From Calamus simplicifolius (Eukaryota; Streptophyta; Magnoliopsida; Arecales; Arecaceae): a stretch of 64,000 bases of DNA. The notes under the pieces were generated by a model, which had not been told where the DNA came from, did no database searches, and saw nothing but the letters and a program-made list of their open reading frames with translations. Of the stretch, positions 34,783-46,009 are shown piece by piece. The stretch spans positions 1,025,381 through 1,089,380 of the forward strand of contig UESW01004566.1 of the NCBI GenBank assembly GCA_900491605.1, given 5' to 3'. Positions within the stretch are counted from its first letter, which is position 1. Each line of letters begins with the position of its first letter. Both the position numbers and the translations under genes were made by a program.

Positions 34783-34970
34783 GAGCCGACTCCTCTGGTA
34801 TCGGAGTCGACTCCAGTTTTGTCTGAGACTTTGGAGCCGACACCTGCTTTTTCAAAGTCGACTCCACTTTGGGTGCTAATTGTGTTAGCAACCTGGAGCC
34901 GATACCTCACTTTGTGGGAGTTGACTCCAAGTGGTCCCAGGTTGACTTATCTAGGGCAGAGTCGACTCCT
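34783..34970 (+). promoter_or_regulatory. Second palindrome array, between pol and ORF2 of Copia-3
   Basis: About seven motifs, several decayed (GAGCCGACAC, AAGTCGACTC, GAGCCGATAC, GAGTTGACTC). Many differences from GAGTCGACTC are C-to-T or G-to-A type changes. It lies 90 to 280 bp before the ORF2 ATG at 35063. Confidence 0.6.
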
Positions 34971-35062
34971 CTTTCATTTCAATCAATTCTAAACCTTTCC
35001 AAACTCTTCCAAACTCTTTCCAAAAACCAAGATTCCTCAAATTAATCATTCCCTAGCTACCA

Positions 35063-36450
35063 ATGGTACCCAAATATAGGGGATCGGTGTTTGGAATGGT
35101 GACGATAGGAACAAGAACCATGAGGTGTCTGGCACGGCAGCCTTCACTGAGCTCTTCGTCTTCTTCGTCTGCATCCACACCAAGTGCGATTCTATATCCT
35201 TCTTCGCCTCAGGTAGACACTCTGGGTATGTTATTACCATGGGGAGAAAGGTTGATTTTATTTCTTTGAAGAAGAGAGATTTTCAATTGGGCGGCAGATA
35301 AAGGAATTAGATTGAGAGAAAGTGTGTTCTCTTGATGTACCTACGTATCTCGCTCTAATTAAAGAGTTTTATTTCAATCTTTCAAGAGGAGATGGAGGTA
35401 TAGTGAGTTCTGTTAGAGAAAAGAGGATCTACCTTACCTTTGAGATTTTGGCAAGTCTATTAGAAATTCCTATGAATGGACCTATTGCCAACTCCCATAG
35501 TAATAGAGATGAAGCATTATCGAGGATGCTTGGTAGAGAAGTTGCAAAATTTGAAGAAGTTAGGGCAAACCAGTTGCCCCTAGAACTAAGATTATTCCAT
35601 AACATTTATGGTCGGATTTTATTTCCAAAGACTGGTAGATTTGAGTATGTCTCAGAGTGAGACATTGTTATAATGGATAGTGTTCTGATAGGTCAGCCAA
35701 TTAATTTAGCTGGTATGATGATCTGGTACATGGCTAAAGCAGGCAACAAGAAGAGATCTACTTTACCTTATGGCATGGTTTTGACATTAGCATTTCATAG
35801 CCAAGGTGTTATTATTTCAGACAGTGAACCCATGAAGAATTTAAGGCACACTGACTATTATAGCTTAGCTACTATGCATCGCATGGGTTTTGTGAAAATC
35901 AATGAAAACTAGAAGAGAAAAGGAAATATGGAAGATAGAGCAGCTGAGATGGATACTGTGGCCGCTGGTACATTAGAGGCAGAGCCTTCAGTGGGGCATA
36001 CTTTCCCAGGCCCCAGTTGTCCTGCACCCTCAGCACCTGCTCCAGCTCCTACTTCTTTTGATCAGACTTCCACTGGATTTGTTGATGCTCAGTTAGCACA
36101 ATTAAAAGAACTCCTTGCTTATTATAAAGAAGAGATGAAGATTGAACTAGATAATAAACTTTTGAGCTTAAGGAAGATGTATTACTCCTTGGAAGATAGA
36201 GTAAGCAGAATTAAATCATCCTTTGGAACTTCTTTAGAAGCCTTGAAGACTGATCTTATGCATATTTTTGAGAAGATCAAGGACATTGAAGGAGATTCTG
36301 ATACTTATTCAAAGTGGCAATGCTGAATTACAAGAGAAAATTACAGTTGCATCTGCATTTATTGACATAAGACTAAATGATTTTATCAAAATCCAAAGTG
36401 AAGGAATGGAAAAGATCTTAGAAGAGCTCAAAAGATTTCTTAAATTTTGA
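35063..36450 (+). pseudogene. Copia-3 ORF2, most readable copy
   Basis: ATG at 35063 opens MVPKYRGS, followed by a Ser-rich leader. After a frameshift near 35,260, one frame runs from 35,322 to about 36,318 with only two stops (TGA 35658, TAG 35910): YLALIKEFYFNLSRGDGGIV, then LPLELRLFHNIYGRILFPKT, INLAGMMIWYMAKAGNKKRS, ISDSEPMKNLRHTDYYSLAT, MHRMGFVKI. This fits the putative plant transposon protein domain. Next come a Pro/Ala linker and a charged helical tail (LAQLKELLAYYKEEMKIELD, LSLRKMYYSLEDRVSRIKSS), shifted once more near 36,318, ending at 36450. About 450 residues. Enzymatic function is not evident. Confidence 0.75.
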
Positions 36451-36723
36451 TGTTATTAGCTTTTGATGTTTGACTTACATTTTGATGTACTTACTTTTTG
36501 ATGTTTAGTTTGTATTTTGACTTTATGAATGATGTAATGAAGTATTTTGACTTTATGAATGATGTAATGTAGTTTTGAGTATTCAATGAATATCATACTC
36601 GAATTTTGATATTAAGCTTGAATTTTGAGTTAACCTTTGATTTTGATGATTGAATTACTCAAACTCCTTTGATTGATGTTAATTTAAGCCTCAATGCACC
36701 TTCTAAACCTTCTTGTTGATTAC

Positions 36724-37004
36724 AAAAAAAGGGGGAGAAGAAATTCTTGTATATGCATAAAAATAATGAGAGAAGTAGTATTTATATATGCATAATCAAT
36801 TAATGAAAGAATGGTACTTGTATGCATGTTAAATGGAATTAATATCACATGGAATTAAGATATGCATAAACGTTTCAATGAACTTAACATATGCACACAC
36901 ATAGGGGTAGCTACCACATTAAGGGGGAGCTTAACCTTAAATGTAAATATTTTAACAATTATGCATATACTTAATATTTTTGTCATTATCAAAAAGGAGG
37001 AGAT
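36724..37004 (+). other. Twin polypurine tracts of Copia-3
   Basis: AAAAAAAGGGGGAGAAG at about 36,724-36,740 and AAAAAGGAGGAGAT at 36991-37004 next to the LTR. The second has one G-to-A change relative to the other elements. Confidence 0.75.
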
Positions 37005-37197
37005 TATTGAGGAAATTATTGAGAAATTATTTACCCAATTAATTGATTTTGATGATTAACAAAAGCCATGAGTATATTCATTGTGTTTCTGATAGATTTG
37101 ATAAGTGTTTCAGGAATTAAGATTTGTTATTTATTCAAATGACACTTAGAAATCAGTTTTCAACCGAGTTTCAATGGAATTTATTTAAGTTCAGAAC

Positions 37198-37535
37198 TTG
37201 AAGCCGACACCTTAACAGTCTCGAGCCGACTGCAGAGCGTATCAGAGCAGTTGTATATTTTTGATATGGTTCAGAGTCGACACCTAGAGTTTTGGAGTCA
37301 ACACCTGAGGTTTCGGAGCCGACACATGGATTTCGGGAGCCGACTCTAACCTGAGTTACAGAGACTATTTTTTGGAGCAATTCTCGGAGCCGACACATCA
37401 GAATTCTGGAGCTGACTCCAGTCAGTGGGGAGTCGATACTTTGCAAAGTCGGAGCCGACTCCACGACCAATTGATTTTTGCTATTTATGGAAACACGATA
37501 TGGAGCCGATACATGAAAAGTTGGAGCTGACTACA
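37198..37535 (+). promoter_or_regulatory. Decayed palindrome array in Copia-3 3' LTR
   Basis: About thirteen motifs, mainly GAGCCGACAC, GAGCCGACTC, GAGTCGACAC and GAGCCGATAC. Fewer perfect palindromes remain than in Copia-1 or Copia-2. Confidence 0.6.
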
Positions 37536-38389
37536 ACCTGTCAAGGATAATTTTTAAAAGTGTCAGAACGGATTCTAACGGATATATTTTCTCACCTAAC
37601 TCTCAACAGATACTTTTCTTTGCGTAAGGAAGCATCCAAGTACAATTTCAATGGCTAGTTTTCACCTAATCTTGGATTATAGAGGATTATAAAAGGGCGT
37701 CGTCCATTTGAAAAATAGAGAAGAGAGACAAAAAAAAAGAAAACAAAAAATAGAGAGAAAGAAAAAGAGAGAAATTAAAGAGGAAAATCTCTGTGCTCAA
37801 GGCCATCAATAGAAAAGAGATAGAAGAGAAATCCAAACGAGTTCCAGGATCAAATACGAAGGATTTCAACCGATTTGAAGAAGAATAGATTGAGCCCTAA
37901 TCTTCAACTTCTCTTCAAAGAATTGTGTTCAAGATTCAAAAGTTCAATCCTTGCTCATCCACTCAAAAGAGAAGAAGAAAAGAAGAAAATCTCAAATCCA
38001 CATCGCTTCAATCAAGCTTTTCTAATCTTGTTTTATTTACATTGATTATTTGCTCATTTGAGGAGCTTTAAAATTGCTGTAAATTCATATTTGAATTGTT
38101 TGTTTGCTAATTCAATCAGAGGGATTGAATTAGTTGAGGTAGTTTACCTCGGGTCAAGCTAAGTTTAGCTTGGGTTGGGTTTTGTGCTAGTGAACCCATA
38201 AAAACCGGCTGGGTTCATTGTGACCCCGTGTAAAACAATAAGTTGGAGTTGTGAGCTTGTAAAACAACTCAACTGTAATCAGTGGATTATAGTATGGACC
38301 CAAGAGTTGCTTGGGAGTGGATGTAGGTGTGGGTTACACCGAACCACTATAAATATCTTGTGTTTGTAGTGATTGTCTCTCTCTCTCTT

Positions 38390-39786
38390 TGTTGACCCAA
38401 TTGAGGATTTTGATGATTAACAAAACTATTTGAGTATAACATTTGATGTTACTAATGATTTTGATTAAGTCTTTCAGTTTATAAGTCTAATTAATGATCA
38501 AAATCAAGAAGAAAAATCAAGTTCTGGTTTGAATCAAATGTCAAGGTAAGACTGCAGACATTAGAGTCGACACATTGAATCGCACAGCCGACTCCGAAAA
38601 ATGGCACAGACTTAGAGTCGACTCCGGGACTGTGAGAGCTGACTCTATCAGAAACAACAGAACGTTGGATTTTTAGGCCACGACTTAGAGTCGACTCCCA
38701 GACTGTTAGAGTCGACTCCAGAAGAATTTTGTGTCGACCCCAGAAAAGTCAGAGACGACTTCAGATCGAGCGGATTAAATTATTTCGAGTTAGAGCCGAC
38801 TCCAGAAAAGCCAGAGCCGACTCCAGAATGTCAGACATGGCTCCAGAACTGTCAGAACGACTCTAAACTTTAACTTTATTGATTTTAATCCCAACGGCTA
38901 TTGTTATTTATGGATCTAATCCTTTTTCATTTGCTTCTAACGGATAGTTTCACACTATTTGTGGATTAATCGGATCTATAAGAAGAGGGATGATTGCATC
39001 CCAAAATAAGAGAAAAAAGAGAAGAAAGAGGCAAAAAGAAAAGAGAGAATCCTTGAGATCCATCAGAAAAGAAAAGAGGGAAAACCTGTAAGGAAAGATC
39101 ATACTCATTCCCCAAAAGAAGAGAAAAGATTCCAAGCCTTCACTATTCTATTTAGAAGAAATCTCAAAAGAAGGAAGAAGCCCTAGTTTTTCCAATCTTC
39201 TGAGCCTCAAGAGCATATTCAAAGGAAGATCCATTCAAAGGAAGAGAAGGAAGAAGCCACCAAGATCTTCGAATCAGGCTTTGGTTCCTAATCTCTATTT
39301 ATTGTTTTATTATTGTATATTTGCTCATTGAAGGTGCAGTTTGCTTTTGTAAAATCAATATACTGTTTGCTGGGTCAATCTGGTGATTGATTCAGTTGAG
39401 GCTGTTAGCCTTGTGCAAGCATTTGCTTGTGGTTTTAGGTTTTGTGCTGGTGAGCCTTGAAAACCAGCTGGGTTCATTGTGCACCCGGAAAAATAACAAG
39501 TTTGAGTTGTGAGCTTGCAAAATAACTCTGCTGTAATCATTTGATTATAGTGTGGACCCAAGAGGTACTTGGGAGTGGACGTAGGTGTAGATACACCGAA
39601 CCACTATAAAATCTATTGTGTTTGTCGTGATTGTCTCTTTATCTTTAACTCTTCATTTATAGTTGCTTTGTTTTAAAACTGTGAATCTAAGTTTTTATTT
39701 CCGCTGGGGGTTATCCTTCAAAAGAGTTTAATTTTTGAAAAACCCAATTCACCCCCCCTCTTGGGTTGCTGCTATCTGGACCAACA
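38390..39786 (+). mobile_element. Solo LTR of a fourth Copia element
   Basis: 1397 bp, from TGTTGACCCAATTGAGG to GGACCAACA. It is flanked by CTCTT on both sides (38385-38389 and 39787-39791), a perfect 5-bp target duplication. It carries its own palindrome array (38,564-38,870), AACGG at 38893 and 38939, a TATA-like TCTATAAGAAG near 38,975, and the C-rich CTTGGGTTG terminal block. No internal region is present. It is the product of LTR-LTR recombination and the youngest dated insertion in this segment, since it sits inside another LTR. Confidence 0.95.
38564..38870 (+). promoter_or_regulatory. Palindrome array in the solo LTR
   Basis: AGAGTCGACTCC, AGAGCCGACTCC and related motifs, about a dozen copies. 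In this family the flanking base is usually A (TTAGAGTCGACTC), unlike the G or C of the other LTRs. Confidence 0.65.
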
Positions 39787-39924
39787 CTCTTATTGTGCTT
39801 TAAATTATTACATCACTTCACTAGTAACTTAGTCCTTGTGAAATTGGTTTTAAGTTTTAAGTGTTAAATTTTTTAAAGAACCCAATTCACCCTCCCCCCT
39901 CTTGGGTTGCCATATGGGCCAACA

Positions 39925-40815
39925 GGATGAGGGAATTAAATAAAAGAAGTCTGGGCTGTATGAAAGGAATGTATATATTTTATAATGAATCATGCATGAA
40001 TTTTCTTTATAAAATGCCTTGTTTTTTAGTGGAACAGTTATTCAGAGTATTTTAGTACTAATATGTTGTTGCAAGTATAAGCTAAATTATAAGTTATCAT
40101 ATATTATTTCAAAAGATGTGTATTATTCAAAGAATAAGCTGAGCTTTAAGTTTTCTGATATCATATTCAAATGGGCATTATATTTTTACTCATGTTATCT
40201 GTGTTTATTATATTTTGATATAATATTCTCACCCCTCTATGGTTGATATCTTCTATTTTCATATCAGTGAGCCGAGTTTGCAGGTTCAAAGGCTAGCGGG
40301 ACTGGACCCTTAGCTTGTAAAGCTTGCTTGGATGCAAGAATATATAAATGATAGTGTTGTATATTGAGTTAGGGCAGAGTGATATCCATGTATATGTATA
40401 TGTATAAGTGTTCAATGAGTTTTGGTGATCTATCATAAACTCTTTGAAATGAAAGAAGGACTTGTGTTTTGGATGGAATTATGAGTATATTTGTATCTGG
40501 GGTTGTTGTCAATTGTGAATGTGATCTTATAAACTGCCTAAGGATGTCATAGAAAAAAGTTTTTTACTTTTTTTTCTGAGAAGGATGTCATAAATGTGAA
40601 AAATTTATATTGTGGTGATGTGTATGTATATGAGAAGATAATGAAAAGTTTTTTTTTTTAGAACTCATTTTGGGTGTCTTTCAGTTGTGATAATCTGTTG
40701 GAGTTTTCTAAATCTTTATGGAGCGCTACATAAAGACTAGTAGAACTCTATCTGATTACCGCAGGTGCGCAAGTCTTTGTCGATTTTCCCTGAGGGTTAG
40801 GATGCCGATAATTTA
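39925..40815 (+). repeat. Decayed LTR of a Ty3/Gypsy chromovirus-type element (plus orientation)
   Basis: AT-rich with no ORF. It includes TCACCCCTCTATGG... and CAGTGAGCCGAGTTTGCAGG (about 40,226-40,285) and ends CCCTGAGGGTTAGGATGCCG. These recall LTRs of Del/Tekay-type elements, and a primer-binding site follows. The left LTR boundary was not located. Confidence 0.5.
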
Positions 40816-40828
40816 TGGTATCAGAGCC
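40816..40828 (+). other. Primer-binding site of the decayed Gypsy element
   Basis: TGGTATCAGAGCC followed by CTAGGTT, the usual Met-tRNA site context of plant chromoviruses. The start of gag may follow at about 40,940 (MLTTRASRERA), but the frame stops soon. Confidence 0.75.
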
Positions 40829-41069
40829 CTAGGTTATTAGGTCCTAGAAGAATAAGTAAGAGTATGCGTCTAGTAGGATTGAATGATTATGATTATAGTT
40901 ATTGAATGATGAATCTATGCAATAAATTATGTCTTGTAGGATGCTTACTACAAGGGCAAGTAGAGAGAGAGCAATCCTCTGGCAAAGGTAGAGGCAAGGG
41001 TCAGAGTAGACCTAGAAGGTCAGTTAGAGGAGGTTGACATGGTAGAATGATTTATAGTGGTTCCATCGA

Positions 41070-42250
41070 GCCAGTATCTAATGAGGCTAGGTGGGGGCAT
41101 CTTCACCTTAGCAAGGATATTTTTTAGAACAGAGCCTACGAACCTAACAATCTAATATTTCAACGGATTACTCTTTATGTGATATATCTTCATTAAATTG
41201 AATCAGTTGTGGTGCTAAGAAATGAGACAAGTCAAGCAAATACTTTAAAGCATTGAGATATAGAAGGGTGAATGCACCTGAGAGAAGTGTGAGAGAAGTA
41301 CTAACCGATAAGTCACTAACCCAACTCTTTCTAAAATCTCAAATGGACCTACATATTGTGTCTTAACTCCATGTTTTTCCTAAACCTCACAATATCATTC
41401 ATAAGAGAAACCTTAAGGAATTCAAGGTCAACAATTTCAAATTCCTACTCATGTTGGCGATAATCAGCATATGCTTTTCATCAACTTTGAGCTTTTAAAA
41501 GTCAATCAAACTTTCTCATGGTTCTTTTGAGAATCTCAAGTCCTAAAACAGGTTCTATATCCTTATTTTCCCAACTTCACCATAATACAATGGTGATTGA
41601 CACTTATGGCCTTACAAAGCTTCATAAAGGAACTATTTGGTGAACTCAATGAAGAGAGATGTCAATCCCGACTACAATAAGATTTCTAACACAAGCTCGA
41701 AGAATATACTTAATATAGAGTTTAGCTAAACTTTTAAGAAAATTGCAAATTCTGAAGGTTAAGAAGTAAACTGATTTTATTAATCCATCCACAATCACCC
41801 TTATTGCATCACCTCTTTTAGGAGTCTTAAGCAAATTCATCACAAGATCCATAGTAACATGTTCTCTTTTCTACTTAGGAATAGGTAGGGGCTACTTTGG
41901 TTCTCATGATTTCTAATGCTCAACTTCTCTTGCTAACACACTAGACATTGTGCAGAAAATTGATTATACTACTAAGATATACTATATAATTAGTATTATA
42001 CAGAGGATATTGATTCTTCACTGTCACCTTGCTTAACTTCCTATGATCAATACAAATGTATAAGCTTTCATATACGAAACTGGAGCTTCGCAAAGCCTTA
42101 TGCAACCTTGTTTTAAGAATTCAGCAAACTTTAAACAATATAGTTCTCTTTCACTAGCTTTTTATTTAAAGATAGCAAATGAAGCTATTTGTAGTTAAAC
42201 CTCATAGATGTTATACAGCGTTGCCTTAAATTTATGAAATAATGGAATCA
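41070..42250 (-). pseudogene. Decayed chromovirus-type Gypsy pol remnant (RT and integrase)
   Basis: Minus strand. RT piece at about 42,060-42,005: CIDHRKLSKVTVKNQYP. Integrase core at 41,852-41,646: MDLVMNLLKTPKRGDAIRVI and VDGLIKSVYFLTFRI with LAKLYIKYI, matching the MDFV--LP-T--G-DAIWVIVDRLTKSAHF block. Downstream, in shifted frames: YVGPFEILERVGLVTYRL (about 41,360-41,310) and VHSPFYISML, then the LDEDL-like post-integrase region. The RNase H region between RT and integrase is missing. Its strand is opposite to the adjacent LTR and PBS at 40.8 kb. Confidence 0.75.
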
Positions 42251-43290
42251 TTAGACATACAAAGCATGATACTAAGTATTAGAATCCTATTACCACGATA
42301 CTAAAAGTTTATTCATAAACTGACCTAAGCCTGCTACATCAAAACACATCCAGACCCCATTCTAGAAGCAACACATTATACCATTTACCTTGTAGAAGTA
42401 GGTGGAAGAGTCACCATGGCACGGTAGTGAAAAACTCCTTTATGATTTTAATCATTTTCTGTATTTCAATTAACTATTTATTATGAATGTAATTCTATTG
42501 CATAAGATTCTAGTTCTAGGAGAGTTTTATTTTGAATCCTACCAACTTTAGAATTGTCACTCAATGAGACTTATTATCACTTTAAAAATATGGTATGAAA
42601 TCTATATAATATGTTCAGAGAATCAATATAATATAACATGCATATATTTAAACATTTCATTAACCATAAAACTACCTATGTGATAGTTCAATGAACAACT
42701 GAAAGAGAATATTTTACAAAATATACACAAAGCAAGTTCATTAGCACTTTTTAAAGGGATATAATGAAGGCTATTATATTACATTCAATACATGAGCCAG
42801 GACCACCTCCAATCACCCTTTACCGACACCAAAGCCTAAATACCTTACATCTTGCATATTTAAGAATTGAGAAACTATAACTATTTCCTTAGTCCCAACA
42901 TGATATAATGCTGCTTTGCTAACTTCAATTCCTTCATAAATTAGAAGAGAAAAATTATCTTTGATAATCTTTACTACCGGTTTCCATGTATCTAGTGAAG
43001 AATCTAACAGAACCTCACTTCTAATATCTGCTGAACCTTGAAGCCATCCCTGTAAAGCCGCCTCCATCTCTTATTCAATTCATTTATGTATTCAGTATGT
43101 TGTGAAGTGGATCCATTTTATAATCAATAAAATCATAATTCAATGTGTGTATTTAATCATTTCTAAACAAAAATCAATAATAAATAGTCAAAATTTCTAT
43201 GATATGCATAAATATTATAATCTACATGATTTTGGAAGGAAAGAAAGCATAACATTATGACGTTTTAGCAAGGGATACTAACACCTTTTT
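42251..43290. other. No recognised gene; one 84-codon ORF
   Basis: AT-rich. The minus ORF 43,067-42,813 (MEAALQGWLQGSADIRSEVL at its start) is free of stops for 84 codons but matches no family I recognise. It might be more retroelement debris upstream of the chromovirus RT, or part of an exon. No splice or promoter signal supports it as a gene. Confidence 0.3.
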
Positions 43291-43294
43291 TTTC

Positions 43295-43470
43295 AATTGA
43301 TTTTTTAGATCAATAGAGAGAACTTTTTTTTTTTATCAAGATCAAATCTTGATCAATCAAGAGAGAAAAAATTTCTTGATTAAGATCAAATCTTGATCTA
43401 TCAAAAAATAATAATTTCTTGATAAGATCAAATCTTGATCACTCAAGAAAGAAAATAATGATTTCCTTCA
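43295..43470. repeat. Tandem palindromic repeat based on AAGATCAAATCTTGATC
   Basis: GATCAAATCTTGATC recurs at about 43,343, 43,386 and 43,427, each beside TTTCTTGAT or CAATCAAGAGAG. GATCAAATCTTGATC is close to self-complementary, so single strands could fold into short hairpins. Unit length is about 40 to 45 bp, three copies plus a partial one. Confidence 0.75.
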
Positions 43471-44990
43471 ATCCACTCAAGAGAGTATGAGCGAATGAGA
43501 GAGAGAGGAGCTTTCAACCCATCCAAGAGAGAGGAACATTTTAGAAAGAGAAAGGATGTTCTAGAGAGAGAAAGTGGGGTCTGGGCATCCAATAGAGAGA
43601 GAAAGGGGGAGCATCACTCCTATTCGATAAAAAAGAAAATTTTGATCCAACCACCCAATCATGCAACTATGATAACAAATTATCCTAATAAATATAGGAT
43701 ATTTGTTATCGTTAGGATTACAACCATCAAACTGCATCCCTAAAAAATAAAAAAAAATTATTCCATGAAACCAAAGTCCAAGGTTTGGCTTCATGACGAT
43801 GCCAAAATTATAAGTGTTCCCTCCTCCATGATATGGAGATGGGTCATGCTCATCACATGAGTATGAATCCATCCTTCACTTAGCACGATCTTCAGTCATC
43901 GGTTCAATTATGTTTCCACGAATCAAATCATGCCATCATATGGATCCTTAAATATCACATTATTAATTTCAATTACCCTAAGCCATCCGTCATATGGATA
44001 TTAATGGATTTCATATGTACATCACATGTACAAAAGGTCTCTCCTTTGTACATAAAATTCTTTCCTCTATGATGAATCCTATTCATCAATTTCATGTTCT
44101 CTCATTAAGATTGACTCAAACCCAATCCTAATTAATTGGTCATCTAATCTGAATTAAGTTCAACTTAATTCTCATTTTAACTTCATCCAAAATCTTGTTA
44201 ATGCGTGTGACCCATTAGGTCCCTGGACACATTGGCCATAATCATATTCCTAATATTGACCTTAAGGATGACCTAGTGAATCAACACTTTGTCCAAGTCA
44301 ATTCTTTGATTAAATCAACCCCTTGATCAAATAAAGAATTCATGATTATAGATCATGAGCGGCCTCTAGCAAAGCATATGACCACCCAAGTGTTAAGGAT
44401 TTTGTTGACGTGGTCATCAATACCCTGTCCATGAATGGTTATCATATGATTCAATCCCTTAGTCACATATCCAGATCAATCAGTGCTATGATCTTTATTT
44501 ACTTGATCTCAGGAAAAATTAACTCACATGAATTAAAACCTCGAAACCATTTCGAATTCCATCTCAACCTTGTAAGGATTTAGCAGTCAATTTAATCCAT
44601 CAAGTGGCGTGGGATATAACCTTTTCTATTAAAGAAGATGAATCCTATCTTAATCAAACACCACCTTCATGTGCTTCATGTTATACCCAACCGACACCAT
44701 ATTTGCCATCCATGGCAAACCATGACATTCCACACATGATGTGCAATGAAGATCTCAAGTCAAAGGATCACTCGCACCACCATTATCAGAGATCAATCAT
44801 CGATACTAAATTAGGATCTCTGTGTGCTGGTCATCGAATGCATCATTATAATAACGAGCATCGACACATCTATCCAAGTATCTACATACTTCAGCTTGCG
44901 AGATCAGTTGCTTACCATAAGGATGAAGATATGCAATGTGTACTAGTCTCAACGGCATTCGACAATGCCCAGTCCTGTCTACGCATCACA
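43471..44990. other. LTR- or UTR-like repetitive sequence, no gene
   Basis: A GA-rich stretch (43,490-43,610) is followed by non-coding sequence with AATGCGTGTGACCCATTAGG and TGGCCATAATCATATTCCTA (44,200-44,260), wording common to LTRs of many plant retrotransposons. No LTR partner, PBS or target duplication was found in the window. The 130-codon plus ORF at 44,604-44,996 is His/Tyr/Ser-rich and I treat it as chance. Confidence 0.35.
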
Positions 44991-44994
44991 ATAT

Positions 44995-45596
44995 AAACCT
45001 TAAAGAGAATCGAATGGCCTCCAAATAGAACAATCAAGAAACATAATTACAAAATTAAATTAAAACACTTGAGAAACTAGATGAACATTATTCATTCGAA
45101 TATTCAAGAAAATAAATAAATGTTACAAAGGATTGAACCAAAATAAGTAATTTTAAGCTTAGATAAGATCCAATATAGTTTGGGCCTAGTGCATGCGCCG
45201 GCTCAAAATTTAGTTGGCTTAATGGATCAGTCCAGGCAAACTCACTTCTTGCTGATAATTAAGAAAGATTTTGTGGGGTGAAAAGTTTACCTAAGTAAAG
45301 TTTTGATATATATACAAGACATTGAGGGTGCTAGTGCGATTATTGGAGATGTAGGATTTGTGGGGATTCATCGAAATACCATCCTCTCATGTCATTATGA
45401 TTATGATTAAATATTATACAAAATCGATAAGATAAACTCTCAAAATTGACAATAATTTTACTTTATTCTTAATTATAATATATAATTAAAAATTTATAGC
45501 AGGAGAAAGATATGGATATAAATGTCAAAAGAGAATTGAATGGCTCATGACTAGAACAGGCAAGCAACGTACATTATAAAATTAAATTGAACACTC

Positions 45597-45630
<34 letters not shown>

Positions 45631-45790
45631 GTGTTATCCGTTGAAATATTCGAGAAAATAGATAGGATAAATCTATAAAATTAAATGCCTCGGAAAGTGA
45701 GAATAATCCAGAGAGATATACCCAAATTTAATTCTGACTCTCGAATCGAACATTCGAGAACCTAGGTGTTAAATGCTGGACCCTCTATAA
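44995..45790. repeat. Dispersed repeat R, copy 1, left part
   Basis: Shares several blocks with 56,220-56,880: AGAGAATTGAATGG-type starts, ATTACAAAATTAAATT, a (T)CATC(G/A)AAATA(C/T)CAT(C/T)CTCTCA block (45,369 and 56,298), and GTTAAATGCTGGACCCT with TATAAA (45,768 and 56,861). An internal duplication of the AGAGAATTGAATGG block is also seen. No coding capacity. The right part of this copy resumes after Gypsy-2 at 51,674. Confidence 0.65.
45598..45631. repeat. (TAA)n microsatellite
   Basis: Eleven or so uninterrupted AAT/TAA triplets inside repeat R copy 1. Confidence 0.95.
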
Positions 45791-46009
45791 AACCGGATGG
45801 GAGGGGTCTCAGGTTTATGAGCCATCGTCTTGACCTTCTTCGTTCTATTCGCTACCATTGTTTCCTTTTGATATCATCAGAGCCTTTCCTTTGGGGCTTC
45901 CTTCACCGCATTTGCTATTTCGAAGTTGAGCGACGACCAATGAGGAAACAGAGGTGATGGGGACATGATGTCCTCATTGCGTTGCCTTTGCACCGTCCGA
46001 TACCATCCA

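Larger units (their letters stand above)
32395..39924 (+). mobile_element. Copia-3, 5'-truncated Sirevirus-like retrotransposon with nested solo LTR
   Basis: Starts inside integrase (GVVERKNRTLEDMARTMLCE) directly after the Copia-2 3' LTR and continues through RT, RNase H, array, ORF2, PPTs and a 3' LTR. The 5' LTR, gag, protease and the first part of integrase are missing. Protein similarity to Copia-1 and Copia-2 is high, but the LTR is more diverged. The 3' LTR (37005-39924) is interrupted by a solo LTR at 38390-39786. Confidence 0.9.
37005..39924 (+). repeat. 3' LTR of Copia-3, split by a solo LTR
   Basis: Left part 37005-38389, right part 39792-39924, together about 1518 bp. The start is TATTGAGG, one change from the usual TGTTGAGG. 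The end is CATATGGGCCAACA. It has a decayed palindrome array (37,198-37,535), AACGG at 37567 and 37577, and TATAAAAGG near 37,688. GGATG follows the LTR and cannot be matched, because the 5' end is absent. Confidence 0.88.

Noticed and set aside
43295..43470. CRISPR-like array
   Set aside because: Repeats are few, the spacers are themselves repeated, there are no cas genes and the context is a plant genome.
44604..44996. 130-codon plus ORF
   Set aside because: No recognised domain, unusual His/Tyr/Ser composition and repetitive LTR-like surroundings; probably chance.
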